16,404 nt of DNA from Puniceicoccales bacterium (GCA_031282565.1 JAITDL010000090.1:1-16404), one strand, 5' to 3'; counted from the first letter of the stretch, positions 7,038 through 14,502 are shown. A program made the numbers and translations. The notes: generated by a model not told the origin, from the sequence alone.

Positions 7038-8458
7038 TGGCCATGTCCCTTCGCATCGTCCATTTCCATCTCTATCAACCTTTTAAGTTCAACTCCGTAT
7101 TCCATTGGGAATTCGCGAATTAGATCGTTGAAAAATCCGTTCACCATCAAACTGAGCGCCTGCGATTCTCCCATGCCCCTTGACCGCAAATAGAAAAGCT
7201 GTTCGTCGGAGATTTTCGACAGTGATGCCTCGTGCTCGATGGTGCAGTTGCGGCCGCGGCAATCAATTTTTGGAAGTGTTTGCGACTGAGCATTTTCCCC
7301 GATCAGCATCGCGTCGCATCGGCTGTGGCATCGGCATTCGTGGGCGTTTGCCGCCGTAAGTATTTGGCCCCGAAATGTTGTCGATCCGCCATCAATGGAG
7401 AGTGATTTGGAAATCAGCTGGGATGAACTGTTTGGACAAATATGTATGGCGCGCGCCCCCGTGTCCTGCCGTTGCTTACCCTTTGCGACTGATATGGATA
7501 GCACTTCCCCCCTTGCCCGTTCGCCGGCGAGAATTAGTGCAGGATATTTCATTGTGAGCGCCGATCCGATGTTGCAGTCAATCCAGCGTATTTCAGCGCC
7601 CGCCATCGCCTTAGCTCGCTTTGTCACTAAATTGTACACATTATCCGACCAATTTTGCACGGTTATGTATTGGACTTTCGCTCCTTGTAGCGCAATTACC
7701 TCAACCACAGCTGCATGTAGCGTGGTGCTTTCGAAGCGTGGAGCTGTACATCCCTCCAAATAAGTCAGTTCGGCATTTTCTCCAACGACTATGAGCGTGC
7801 GTTCGAATTGGCCGAATTGTTCGGCGTTGATGCGAAAATAGGCCTGCAGCGGCTGGGCAACATGTACTCCCGGAGGAACATAAATGAAACTTCCGCCGCT
7901 AAATGCTGCGCCGTTGAGTGCTGCAAAAGTGTTATCGCCTGGAGGGACGAGAGTTGCAAAATATTGACGAAAAATTTCTCCGTGATCGCGCAGCCCATCG
8001 GATGAGCTCACAAACAGCACGCCTTGACTTGTAAGTTCTTCCCGCAGATTCGCATAGGCCATTTCGCTGTCGAACTGCGCCTCTACGCCGGCGAGAAATT
8101 TTCGTTCATTCTCCGGAACGCCTAGGCGGTCAAATGTTTCCCTGACGGCTGCCGGGACATCGTCCCAATTCTTTCGCGGAAGCTGCTCTCTGGCAAGATA
8201 ATAGCGAATTTCGCCGTAGTTTATGTCTGATTTTTTCAGCGGCGCCCAGTGTGGCATGTCTATCTTTTCGAACTGCTTGAGTGAATTTAGACGAAATTGC
8301 AGCAGCCATTCCGGCTCGTCTTTGATTGAAGAGATGTATCTAACTGTCTCTTCGCTAAGACCATAGCCTGCGTCGTAGGCGTAGTCTGTTTCGCAGGAAA
8401 AATCCCATTCGGCTCCGGTTCCGTCGCCGCTGTCGCAACTGCCTCCGTCAGCGCCCAT
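7028..8458 (-). CDS. sufB: SufB, Fe-S cluster assembly scaffold
   Basis: This is a 476-residue, full-length SufB, the subunit that builds nascent Fe-S clusters with SufC and SufD. Family landmarks are an N-terminal helical region with GYGLSEETVRYISSIKDEPEW (about 31-51), IRYYLAREQLPRKNWDDVPA (about 84-103), LNGAAFSGGSFIYVPPGVHV (181-200), FERTLIVVGENAELTYLEGC (218-237), and ALTMKYPALILAG (300-312). The C-terminal core has CDAMLIGENAQSQTLPKIDC (381-400) and NCTIEHEASLSKISDEQLFY (404-423), containing the cysteine/glutamate region involved in cluster assembly. Start: the ATG at 8458 gives the normal length; no Shine-Dalgarno is visible. It heads a two-gene run with sufD. sufC, sufS and sufU are not in the window, so the ATPase and sulfur donor must be encoded elsewhere. 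Confidence 0.97.
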   Translation of the reverse strand: MGADGGSCDSGDGTGAEWDFSCETDYAYDAGYGLSEETVRYISSIKDEPEWLLQFRLNSLKQFEKIDMPHWAPLKKSDINYGEIRYYLAREQLPRKNWDDVPAAVRETFDRLGVPENERKFLAGVEAQFDSEMAYANLREELTSQGVLFVSSSDGLRDHGEIFRQYFATLVPPGDNTFAALNGAAFSGGSFIYVPPGVHVAQPLQAYFRINAEQFGQFERTLIVVGENAELTYLEGCTAPRFESTTLHAAVVEVIALQGAKVQYITVQNWSDNVYNLVTKRAKAMAGAEIRWIDCNIGSALTMKYPALILAGERARGEVLSISVAKGKQRQDTGARAIHICPNSSSQLISKSLSIDGGSTTFRGQILTAANAHECRCHSRCDAMLIGENAQSQTLPKIDCRGRNCTIEHEASLSKISDEQLFYLRSRGMGESQALSLMVNGFFNDLIREFPMEYGVELKRLIEMEMDDAKGHGQWM

Positions 8459-8540
8459 TGTCGACGGACAGGAAAGGCAAAAAGCTGACCATTGCGAGCA
8501 AAACGTTGGCGGCCCGTCGGCGATTTTCTTGGTTGTTCAT
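8448..8540 (-). CDS. Possible 30-residue hydrophobic peptide before sufB
   Basis: An ATG at 8540 opens a 30-codon frame encoding a basic start (MNNQENRRRAANVLL) and a hydrophobic segment. Its TGA (8450-8448) lies just inside sufB in another frame. The overlap would allow coupling to sufB, which lacks its own Shine-Dalgarno. No homology is recognised; it may be chance. Confidence 0.15.
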   Translation of the reverse strand: MNNQENRRRAANVLLAMVSFLPFLSVDNGR

Positions 8541-8605
8541 GGCGTTGAGCTTCGGGCGCAGTCTTTTTTGTTTTCTTCCCGGTTGCGACTACTAGACTCG
8601 CATCC
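8459..8605. promoter_or_regulatory. Divergent intergenic region, sufB / aminotransferase-like gene
   Basis: These 147 bp separate divergent starts and must hold both promoters unless transcription enters from further away. No convincing -35/-10 pair or inverted-repeat operator was seen on either strand, and there is no recognisable IscR or Fur box. A T-rich stretch at about 8565-8580 is the only compositional feature. Confidence 0.35.
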
Positions 8606-9481
8606 GTGAAAATCTACGTTGACGGCACATTTTACGGGGAAGGCGATGCGTGCATCTCCGTCTTGGACAAGGGTTTCCGCTTTGGCATGGGCCTGCGAGG
8701 TCGTTTCATCTGCCGCGGCGGCAAATTTTTTCGCTTGGATGAGCACATCGACTGGCTGAAGGCAGTTGCCGAAAAAAATGACGTGGAGTTTTCCTGGGAT
8801 ATCCCGGAGCTAAAAGAATCAATGGCAGCGACTTACGACGCTAATCGCTTCGGCAAAAAAACCGCCGCCGTTGAATTAATTTTGACAGCAGGGGCAGCGG
8901 AGCCGTCCGCGAAACGATCCAATAGGAAGAGTAAAAACAGTGTGGCTCCTGGCTCCGTTGTTATTCTCGCTGAAGAACTTAGCGACACTAAGGCCGCCGT
9001 TCCGATAAAATTGGGACATGTTGATGATCAGGCCATTTCGGCCATGGCGATTGCCGAGGAGCGCAGCCGCCTATGCCGCGGAGAAACCTTGAGGGTGAAG
9101 AGGTTAGCAGCAGCCGATGGGGCAGTCGGAGGGGTTGTGATGGGTCCCGGCGGCGCAGTTTGTGCCTGCAGTGAGGGAGAACTTTTTGCGGTCAGCGACG
9201 GACGCCCTTGGGTCGCAGACGGATCGCCGGCGAGTTTTGTAAAAACAGTTGCCCTGGAATTACTTGAGGAAATAGATTACCCATGTGCCATTCGTCCCGC
9301 CAAGCTGCGCGACATGGCGTCAGCCGCCGAGTGCTTCGTTATCAATGATTTATTTGAATTGCTGCCAGTTTCCGCCATTGGGAAAAATTCATTCGGCGAT
9401 GGCAATATTGGCAGCGTAACAGCCGCAATTGGAGAGGCTTTGGCAAAAAAAATTGGCGGCAAACTCAAAGATCCATTTTGA
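8606..9481 (+). CDS. Class IV aminotransferase-like protein (BCAT/D-AAT/PabC fold), altered active site
   Basis: This is a 291-residue protein of the fold-type IV PLP family, which includes IlvE, D-amino-acid transaminase and aminodeoxychorismate lyase. The N-terminus is typical: KIYVDGTFYGEGDACISVLD, then KGFRFGMGLRGRF and FFRLDEHIDWL (about 2-51). So is the C-terminus: SPASFVKTVALELLEEIDYP (207-226), then CFVINDLFELLPVSAIG and FGDGNIGSVTAAI (243-275). In between, the position expected for the PLP lysine, 20-25 residues before an ADGAVGG motif, seems to hold Arg/Ser (around 153-155). The nearest lysine is Lys165. The 'SEG..NLF' segment reads CACSEGELF with the usual Glu and Asn changed. It may be a diverged enzyme or have lost transamination. 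The GTG start is chosen because it begins at the canonical first strand. It overlaps or nearly abuts the next gene. Confidence 0.78.
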   Translation: MKIYVDGTFYGEGDACISVLDKGFRFGMGLRGRFICRGGKFFRLDEHIDWLKAVAEKNDVEFSWDIPELKESMAATYDANRFGKKTAAVELILTAGAAEPSAKRSNRKSKNSVAPGSVVILAEELSDTKAAVPIKLGHVDDQAISAMAIAEERSRLCRGETLRVKRLAAADGAVGGVVMGPGGAVCACSEGELFAVSDGRPWVADGSPASFVKTVALELLEEIDYPCAIRPAKLRDMASAAECFVINDLFELLPVSAIGKNSFGDGNIGSVTAAIGEALAKKIGGKLKDPF

Positions 9482-9494
9482 TTGGGCGAATGGC

Positions 9495-10361
9495 GTGGGC
9501 GAACGGGTTACAGTTTTTGCGCTGAGGAATTTGCATCCATCCGGGCTCGCTCCTTTTGCGGCTCCCGGGACGCTTTCCTACGAACATTTTCACGGCGATA
9601 ATTTTTGCATTTTCGTTGAACGGCAGCCGATTTCTCCCGGCCCAATTCTTTGGGCTGCGCGGAGTTGGGATGATTCGCCCTGGCGTCGGACCGCCGAAAT
9701 TGCACAGGCCGCCGAGGCAATTTTTGAAATTTGCGGCGAGGAGCCCGATCTGCTTTTGGCCTACGGTGAATGCACTAGGTCAAACAGGCTGAGTTGCATA
9801 GCTGCGTATTGCCGCCAGCTGCGCGCCATGGCTGTTCGCCGCATTGTGTTTTTTGATATGCACCGTGCGGACATCGCTAACATTTTGGGGGAGAGGGCAA
9901 TGCAGCTGCCAACGACAGAGCTTTGGGCAAAATACGCCGGGACACTTGCCACGCCCATTGATGCCGTTGTCAGTCCAGATCTCGGGCGGGAGTTCGCCGC
10001 GGCTTCTCTGGCAAAACTGCTTCACGTTGAGCATGTTGCCATGAATAAGAGGAGACCGAACGATGAAGTGCCATGGTCAATGCGCGGTAAAAGGGCTTTT
10101 GTTGTTGATGACGAAATTGTTAGCGGCCGCACGCTCATGGAGACAGTCGAACGCCTGGAGTTGGCCGGCGCGAAATCAATCGACATTGCAATTACCTACG
10201 GATTTTGCAGCGGAGAAATCCTTGCGGCGCTGGCTAGTAGGCCGATTGTTCGCAGCGTGGCAATTAGTGACTTGATTGCCAGGCCGTCCGGCGGCAAGTG
10301 GAAAACAATTCAGATGGCTGGCCCTCTCATTGAACGATTTACGTCGTTGCGGAATCTGTAA
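9495..10361 (+). CDS. Ribose-phosphate pyrophosphokinase (PRPP synthetase)-like protein
   Basis: PRPP synthetases transfer diphosphate from ATP to ribose 5-phosphate for nucleotide, His and Trp synthesis. Family features in order are the FFDMHRADI metal/His segment (about 119-127, matching VDLH.PQI), VVSPDLGREFAAASLAKLL (158-176), NKRR at 184-187 (the catalytic DKRR flag), the PRPP loop FVVDDEIVSGRTLMETVERL (202-221), AGAKSIDIAITYGFCSGEI (224-242) and VRSVAISDLI (252-261). The ATP-side RQDR motif is replaced by YGECTRSNR (about 90-98), and the loop TGGT reads SGRT, so it is a divergent member. The GTG at 9495 gives 288 residues, starting at the first conserved strand (VTVFAL). Upstream TTG codons at 9429 and 9453 are in frame but would overlap the previous gene. 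It overlaps convergent tmk by 52 bp. Confidence 0.8.
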   Translation: MGERVTVFALRNLHPSGLAPFAAPGTLSYEHFHGDNFCIFVERQPISPGPILWAARSWDDSPWRRTAEIAQAAEAIFEICGEEPDLLLAYGECTRSNRLSCIAAYCRQLRAMAVRRIVFFDMHRADIANILGERAMQLPTTELWAKYAGTLATPIDAVVSPDLGREFAAASLAKLLHVEHVAMNKRRPNDEVPWSMRGKRAFVVDDEIVSGRTLMETVERLELAGAKSIDIAITYGFCSGEILAALASRPIVRSVAISDLIARPSGGKWKTIQMAGPLIERFTSLRNL

Positions 10362-10987
10362 ATGCGCTCACAGACCGTAGTGCGAACTTTTTCTCCGATG
10401 GAGTCTGGTGGCAACGACCCGTCGAGGACAACTACGCGCTGTGGATTTTTTATCGCTATGCGGCCGTATGACTTGTGCACTCTACGAAAGAAATCCATGG
10501 ACTGCTCCTCGATTCTGTCTAGCGCGGTTTTGCGGCCAATGTTGATGCGGCGAAATCCTTCTTCCGGAGCTAGATCCAGCAAAATTGTCAGGTCTGGGAC
10601 GAGGCCGCCGCTGGCAAATCTATGGAGTGCGGAAATGGACTTCGATGAGATGCCTCTGCCGCCGCACTGGTAGGCGATTGTTGAATCGATAAATCTATCG
10701 CAGAGAACGACATATCCACTTTGCAGCGCCGGCATGATGCGTTCGCGTACAAGTTGGGCCCGGCTTGCGAGGAAAAGGAGCAACTCAACTTCCGCCGCAG
10801 GAGGATGTTGAAACGTTTTATCCTTCAAAATGGCGCGAATTTTTTCTCCAACGTCTGTGGCGCCCGGTTCCCGCAGCGGCAGAACTTTTTCGCCATTTTC
10901 AGCCAAATGTTTCGCCAGGAGAGCATGTTGCGTTGATTTCCCAGCGCCATCCAGGCCTTCGATGCTTATGAAAAATCCACGATTCAC
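10310..10987 (-). CDS. tmk: Thymidylate kinase
   Basis: Phosphorylates dTMP to dTDP in dTTP synthesis. It has 225 residues, slightly longer than the usual 205-215. The P-loop FISIEGLDGAGKST lies at about 6-19. Then come LPLREPGAT (about 38-46, substrate-binding), the DRFIDSTIAYQCGGRG motif, the LDLAPEEGFRRI strand and the lid-region DRIEEQSMDFFRRVHKSY. The GTG at 10987 is chosen because it precedes the first conserved strand by only three residues and overlaps the stop of the PfkB gene as GTGA (10984-10987), a classic coupling arrangement. Reading further upstream in the same frame to 11248 only copies the PfkB gene in another frame. The 3' end runs 52 bp into the convergent PRPP synthetase-like gene, accounting for the extra C-terminal residues. 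Confidence 0.96.
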   Translation of the reverse strand: MNRGFFISIEGLDGAGKSTQHALLAKHLAENGEKVLPLREPGATDVGEKIRAILKDKTFQHPPAAEVELLLFLASRAQLVRERIMPALQSGYVVLCDRFIDSTIAYQCGGRGISSKSISALHRFASGGLVPDLTILLDLAPEEGFRRINIGRKTALDRIEEQSMDFFRRVHKSYGRIAIKNPQRVVVLDGSLPPDSIGEKVRTTVCERIYRFRNDVNRSMRGPAI

Positions 10988-12060
10988 GGCATCTCCTTGA
11001 CTATGAATGCTTTCAATGAATTGCGATCCGGCGAACGGCCGCTGCGCACGAAGGCTCCAGAAACCGCATTCCCCATGAGCAGAGCATGTTCGATCGACAA
11101 GCCGCCGAGCAATCCAAAGACAAATCCGCCGTTGAAGTGATCGCCGCCGCCGGTGGTGCTGTGCGGTTTGGCCGTGAAAAATCCGTCGGCTGAGCACCAT
11201 CCGCACGATCCGTAGCATGCGGCTCCATCGAGTCTGTGAAGCACCCACTCCAATGGCCAGCGGCTGTGCAATTTCTCCATTTTTTCACGCCAGTCGCTGC
11301 CGTCTGTGCAGTCACCAATGGCCGCAATGCGTTCAAGTTCTTTCACGTTGAGGCTCAGGTAGGTGCGATGTGTTTCGCAGAATTTCGCCAGCACGTCCAA
11401 AAATTGTAAAATTTCCAAATCAGCCCTCCTCGCCGGGTCGGCAATGTCAAAAAGTATTGGCGCAGAAGGTGGTAGCGACCGTAGATCCCCGTTGCAAATT
11501 CGTTCAAAAATTTCAGTGCCGTTCGGCGTCATCGTCCAATTTGTGAATGCGACGGCTCTTTGCCTAGCTAGGAGCGGCCCAAGTGATTCGGCGCCAATGG
11601 CTTGGCAAATTGAATCGTAGGTGGTCAGCGCCAGCGGTTTAGAGTCCGTGAGCATTATTTTGCCGTCAAAAAATTCCAGCGCATCGGTGGAATTCGGGTT
11701 GCCAGTTGCATATATTTCAGCGCCATCTGTATTTAGCTTTGCGAATGCCGCGTGCAGTGGTTCTCCGACGTTGGCCACCAGTGTGATGCGCTGGCCAAGT
11801 GTCGCAAGTGCCATGGCGCAGAGGACGGCATTTCCGCCGCAACGTTCTTCGAGGAGAACGCGTTCCACGTTTGTGCTCCTGCCGCTCGCAGCCGCTATTG
11901 CCGCTGCAAATTCATCGATCGTGCCCATGCGCACAGTCTTACGTGCAGTCCGCGATGCCACCACTTCATAGATGCGGTCTACGGCGCCGTCAAATCCGGC
12001 GAAGATCGGAAATGATCCACATTGTTCGAGCGCAGTGAGAAGCAATTCCTTTTTGTCCAT
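10984..12060 (-). CDS. PfkB-family carbohydrate kinase
   Basis: This is a 358-residue ribokinase-fold sugar kinase. The start FPIFAGFDGAVDRIYEVV (about 17-34) is the substrate-binding strand. The chain continues with a GGNAVLCAMALATLGQRITLVANVG segment (about 75-99). It ends with the family signature STTGGGDHFNGGFVFGLLGG (about 301-320), where Asp307 is the expected catalytic base and the preceding glycines form the anion hole. The signature is slightly unusual (GGGDHF rather than GAGD.F). Substrate cannot be assigned. The ATG at 12060 is favoured over one at 12102, because AGGGGCC just upstream may act as ribosome binding site and the extra 14 residues look unconserved. It is coupled to tmk by a 4-bp GTGA overlap and diverges from the BamD-like gene. 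Confidence 0.9.
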   Translation of the reverse strand: MDKKELLLTALEQCGSFPIFAGFDGAVDRIYEVVASRTARKTVRMGTIDEFAAAIAAASGRSTNVERVLLEERCGGNAVLCAMALATLGQRITLVANVGEPLHAAFAKLNTDGAEIYATGNPNSTDALEFFDGKIMLTDSKPLALTTYDSICQAIGAESLGPLLARQRAVAFTNWTMTPNGTEIFERICNGDLRSLPPSAPILFDIADPARRADLEILQFLDVLAKFCETHRTYLSLNVKELERIAAIGDCTDGSDWREKMEKLHSRWPLEWVLHRLDGAACYGSCGWCSADGFFTAKPHSTTGGGDHFNGGFVFGLLGGLSIEHALLMGNAVSGAFVRSGRSPDRNSLKAFIVKEMP

Positions 12061-12165
12061 GGCCCCTGGGAAATTGCTAGTCGGGTGGCGACATTTTTGC
12101 AACGCCCGAAATTGCCCGCAAAAAATTTCATTGCAAAAGACGACGGACCGCGAGAAAAGTTATGG
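12061..12165. promoter_or_regulatory. Divergent intergenic region, pfkB-type / bamD-like
   Basis: About 105 bp lie between the two divergent starts. It must contain at least one promoter, but no clear consensus boxes were found. The bamD-like frame is open through this stretch back to a TTG at 12022, so part could be coding if a non-standard start is used. Confidence 0.3.
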
Positions 12166-13149
12166 GTGGTTGGGCGCTTTTTTTTCGCTGTGCTGTTTTT
12201 TTTCATGCCGTCGTTTGCCTTTGCGGCGAAGGACGTTGAGCGGCTTCCACCGGCCGTGATGATGGATCGTGCCGCCGCCGATGAGGCCGCCGGAAAGCGG
12301 TCGCGGGCGCTGCGAACATATCGTCTGGTGGCGCGAAATTATCCGGACTGCGATGAGGCTCCTGAGTCCCTCAAGCGGAGGGGGATGATCATGATGAGGC
12401 AGCACCGCTACCGCCGCGCCTTCGACTGTTTTCAGAGCATCCTAGATAGGTACCCGAATTATTCCGGCTACATGCAAGTGGTTGAGTTCGAGTCGCGAAT
12501 CGCCGGTGAGCTCATGGACGGCAAGCGCAACTACCTGTTCTGGGGCAAGGTGCCCTGGTTTCGCGACCGTTCCGGCGCCATCGATTTCCTTCAAAAAATC
12601 GTCGAACGCGTTCCCTACGGCGACTTTGTGCCGAGCGCTCTCCGTGACATCGCGAAAATGTCCCTCAAAAAGAAGGACTATGCAGCGGCGATTGCTGCGC
12701 TGGAGAAACTTGTGGATGAATACGGCAACTCACCGCTTGCCCCCGATGCGCTTCTGCAATTGGCAAAAATTTACCGCAACCGCGTGCCCGGCTCCAAGTA
12801 CGACCAAAAAATGGCCCGCGAAGCAATTAACTGCTACAACGAGTTCCTGATAACATTTCCAGATTCGCCGCTGGCGCCCCAGGCCGAAGAAGGACTTGCC
12901 GAGGCGATGAATTTCTTGGCAAACGGAAAGCTTTCCGTTGGAAACTTTTACTATGATTCGCGACAAAATCCCATCGCTGCGAAGCCCTACTACGAAGAGG
13001 TTTTGCGTGAGGCGCCGACTGACTCGCAGGCCGCTCTGGAAGCGGAACGACGCCTCGCGGACATCGCCGACGGCAAGCCGGGGAGCGGGTCGCCCATTGA
13101 CTTTCTACTTGGACGCTACCACCGCCGCGATTTGGTCGGCGACCGCTAG
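12166..13149 (+). CDS. bamD: BamD-like TPR protein, outer-membrane assembly (or CpoB/YbgF-like)
   Basis: This is a secreted TPR protein of about 327 residues resembling BamD, a component of the beta-barrel assembly machine. The signal peptide is clear: GRFFFAVLFFFMPSFAFA, with likely cleavage after AFA. TPR-like units follow: RSRALRTYRLVARNYPDCDE, YRRAFDCFQSILDRYPNY, AAIAALEKLVDEYGNSPLAP, and INCYNEFLITFPDSPLAPQA, then KPYYEEVLREAPTDSQAA. The PDSPLAPQAEEGLAEA stretch and the final unit match BamD best. Unlike BamD from proteobacteria, the signal peptide has no lipobox cysteine. The GTG at 12166 is chosen because it directly precedes the signal peptide and follows GAGAAAAG; a TTG at 12022 would put 48 residues before it. 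Its TAG is immediately followed by the stop of convergent gpsA. Confidence 0.75.
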   Translation: MVGRFFFAVLFFFMPSFAFAAKDVERLPPAVMMDRAAADEAAGKRSRALRTYRLVARNYPDCDEAPESLKRRGMIMMRQHRYRRAFDCFQSILDRYPNYSGYMQVVEFESRIAGELMDGKRNYLFWGKVPWFRDRSGAIDFLQKIVERVPYGDFVPSALRDIAKMSLKKKDYAAAIAALEKLVDEYGNSPLAPDALLQLAKIYRNRVPGSKYDQKMAREAINCYNEFLITFPDSPLAPQAEEGLAEAMNFLANGKLSVGNFYYDSRQNPIAAKPYYEEVLREAPTDSQAALEAERRLADIADGKPGSGSPIDFLLGRYHRRDLVGDR

Positions 13150-14166
13150 CTATCCAGGATAGTCGTCGCATTCTTCGCGTAATTCACCGCACATCAATGA
13201 GTTGCCGATTTCAGCAGCCGGGGCGTCGCCGTATAAAATCCGCCAGATGCCGTTCAAAATTGGGCAGCGCACGCCGATGTCAGCGCAGATTGAATGGAAT
13301 CCGTCAGTTGCCCTATATCCTTCCACGGTAGTCTTTTCCGCCGCAATAATCTCCCTGGGATTTTCGCCGGCGCCGATGCGCAATCCAAATGTCCTGTTGC
13401 GGCTCCAATCGCCGTTCCCGGTCGCAACTAAATCTCCTAAGCCGCTCAGTCCGTAGAACGTTTTCGCTTTTCCTCCGAGTGCAACCCCGATGCGAACCAG
13501 TTCGGCCATGGTGCGCGTAAACAGTGCCGCCCTGCCGTTTTCGCTGCCCACAAATCGTTCCGCTATGCCAATTCCGATGGCGTATGGATTTTTCAGTGAC
13601 CCGCCAAGTTCAACTCCAAGAACATCATCGGTTCTGTAGATGCGAAATTTCGGCCCGTTTATCATGGCCTGCAGGCGTTTAAGTTCTGTCTTGTCGACTG
13701 ATGCGGCGAGCACTGCTGCCGTTGGGTGTCCCAGTGCGACGTCACGGGCGTAGGTAGGTCCGGATAGCGTTCCGCATGAAAATGTTGGAAGAATTTTTTT
13801 TACCGTCTGCAGTGGCAGCTGATGTGTTTCTGGCACAAATCCTTTGCAGAGAGTAATTAGCGGTGGCAATTTCGCCGAATTGCTTGCCGCCGCGCCAATT
13901 TTGTTGCAAAATTCCACGACGCCGGCCGTTGGGCATGCCAAAAATGCGCAGTCAGCGGAGTTTACGTTGGAAAAATCTCCGTCGACGTGCAGATTGTCTG
14001 GAAATTTTAATCCTGGAAGGTAGGCAAAATTTTCCCTAGCTTCTTCCACGGCAACAGCCCAGCGAGAGTCCCGCGCGACCAAATTGACGGCGTGGCCCAG
14101 GGACGCGAGGTGCAGTGCCATGGCGGTCCCCCAGGCGCCGGCGCCAAAAATCACGAATTTTGCCAC
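13150..14166 (-). CDS. gpsA: Glycerol-3-phosphate dehydrogenase [NAD(P)+]
   Basis: Reduces dihydroxyacetone phosphate to sn-glycerol 3-phosphate, the phospholipid backbone precursor. It has 338 residues, the normal family length. The Rossmann motif VIFGAGAWGTAMALHLASLG lies at about 5-24, CKGF (lysine about 108) in the active site, LSGPTYARDVA at about 134-144, and GGSLKNPYAIGIGIAERF (catalytic Lys about 192). It is followed by NGRAALFTRTMAELVRIGVALGG and the GLSGLGDLVATGNGDWSRNR signature. The GTG at 14166 is preferred because it places the Rossmann strand at the usual position. ATG codons at 14199, 14217 and 14226 are alternatives; they lie in a short duplicated stretch (see repeat). No strong Shine-Dalgarno is present. 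It is convergent with, and directly abuts, the BamD-like gene. Confidence 0.95.
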   Translation of the reverse strand: MAKFVIFGAGAWGTAMALHLASLGHAVNLVARDSRWAVAVEEARENFAYLPGLKFPDNLHVDGDFSNVNSADCAFLACPTAGVVEFCNKIGAAASNSAKLPPLITLCKGFVPETHQLPLQTVKKILPTFSCGTLSGPTYARDVALGHPTAAVLAASVDKTELKRLQAMINGPKFRIYRTDDVLGVELGGSLKNPYAIGIGIAERFVGSENGRAALFTRTMAELVRIGVALGGKAKTFYGLSGLGDLVATGNGDWSRNRTFGLRIGAGENPREIIAAEKTTVEGYRATDGFHSICADIGVRCPILNGIWRILYGDAPAAEIGNSLMCGELREECDDYPG

Positions 14167-14194
14167 TGCGCCGTTGTAACATCTTCCATTATCT

Positions 14195-14223
14195 GGCATC
14201 TTAGCTCTGATAGGCATCTTAGC
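14195..14223. repeat. Short direct repeat upstream of gpsA
   Basis: GGCATCTTAGC occurs at 14195-14205 and again at 14213-14223, 18 bp apart. On the minus strand each copy reads GCTAAGATGCC and so carries an ATG in the gpsA frame (14199 and 14217). The duplication creates alternative start codons, which is why the gpsA start is uncertain. Confidence 0.6.
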
Positions 14224-14350
14224 CATGGTGAGCAAGTGCATAGTGGATCCGGCGGCGACTTCTTGGTGGAGCGGAGCTGCGAATATTTTTTGCAATTTTT
14301 TGGAAATTTTCCGCCATCGGAAGAGGCAGTTTAATTCGGCTAACGCGATA

Positions 14351-14491
14351 ATGCCCAGCCGTTTCCGCAAAGACGATCGCCGCAAATTGCTGAAAAAGAT
14401 ATCTTCCATGGCGCTATGCGGTGCGGCAACGGCACTTATCTCCGCGGCAATTTATTTCAGCATGCCGGCGAAGGCAATTTTTGCGCCATAG
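14351..14491 (+). CDS. Possible small membrane peptide (46 residues)
   Basis: An ATG at 14351 encodes a 46-residue product with a strongly basic N-terminus (MPSRFRKDDRRKLLKKISSM) and one hydrophobic segment (about 20-36), ending AKAIFAP. This is the pattern of a small single-pass membrane protein. It lies in the roughly 360-bp space between the gpsA start and the sctR end, on the opposite strand. A hairpin follows 11 bp after its stop. The frame extends upstream to an ATG at 14225, but that part looks less natural. No family or Shine-Dalgarno was recognised. Apart from this peptide and the repeat above, 14167-14527 shows nothing else I can name. Confidence 0.35.
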   Translation: MPSRFRKDDRRKLLKKISSMALCGAATALISAAIYFSMPAKAIFAP

Positions 14492-14502
14492 GCGTAAATT
14501 CC

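Noticed and set aside
10988..11248. N-terminal extension of tmk
   Set aside because: It lies inside the PfkB gene in another frame; the P-loop strand begins right after the GTG at 10987.
12022..12165. TTG start of the BamD-like gene at 12022
   Set aside because: It would put about 48 polar residues before an obvious signal peptide and overlap the divergent PfkB start.
14167..14409. N-terminal extension of gpsA by up to 81 residues
   Set aside because: The family starts at the Rossmann strand, and the GTG at 14166 gives the normal 338 residues. The extension shows no conserved sequence.
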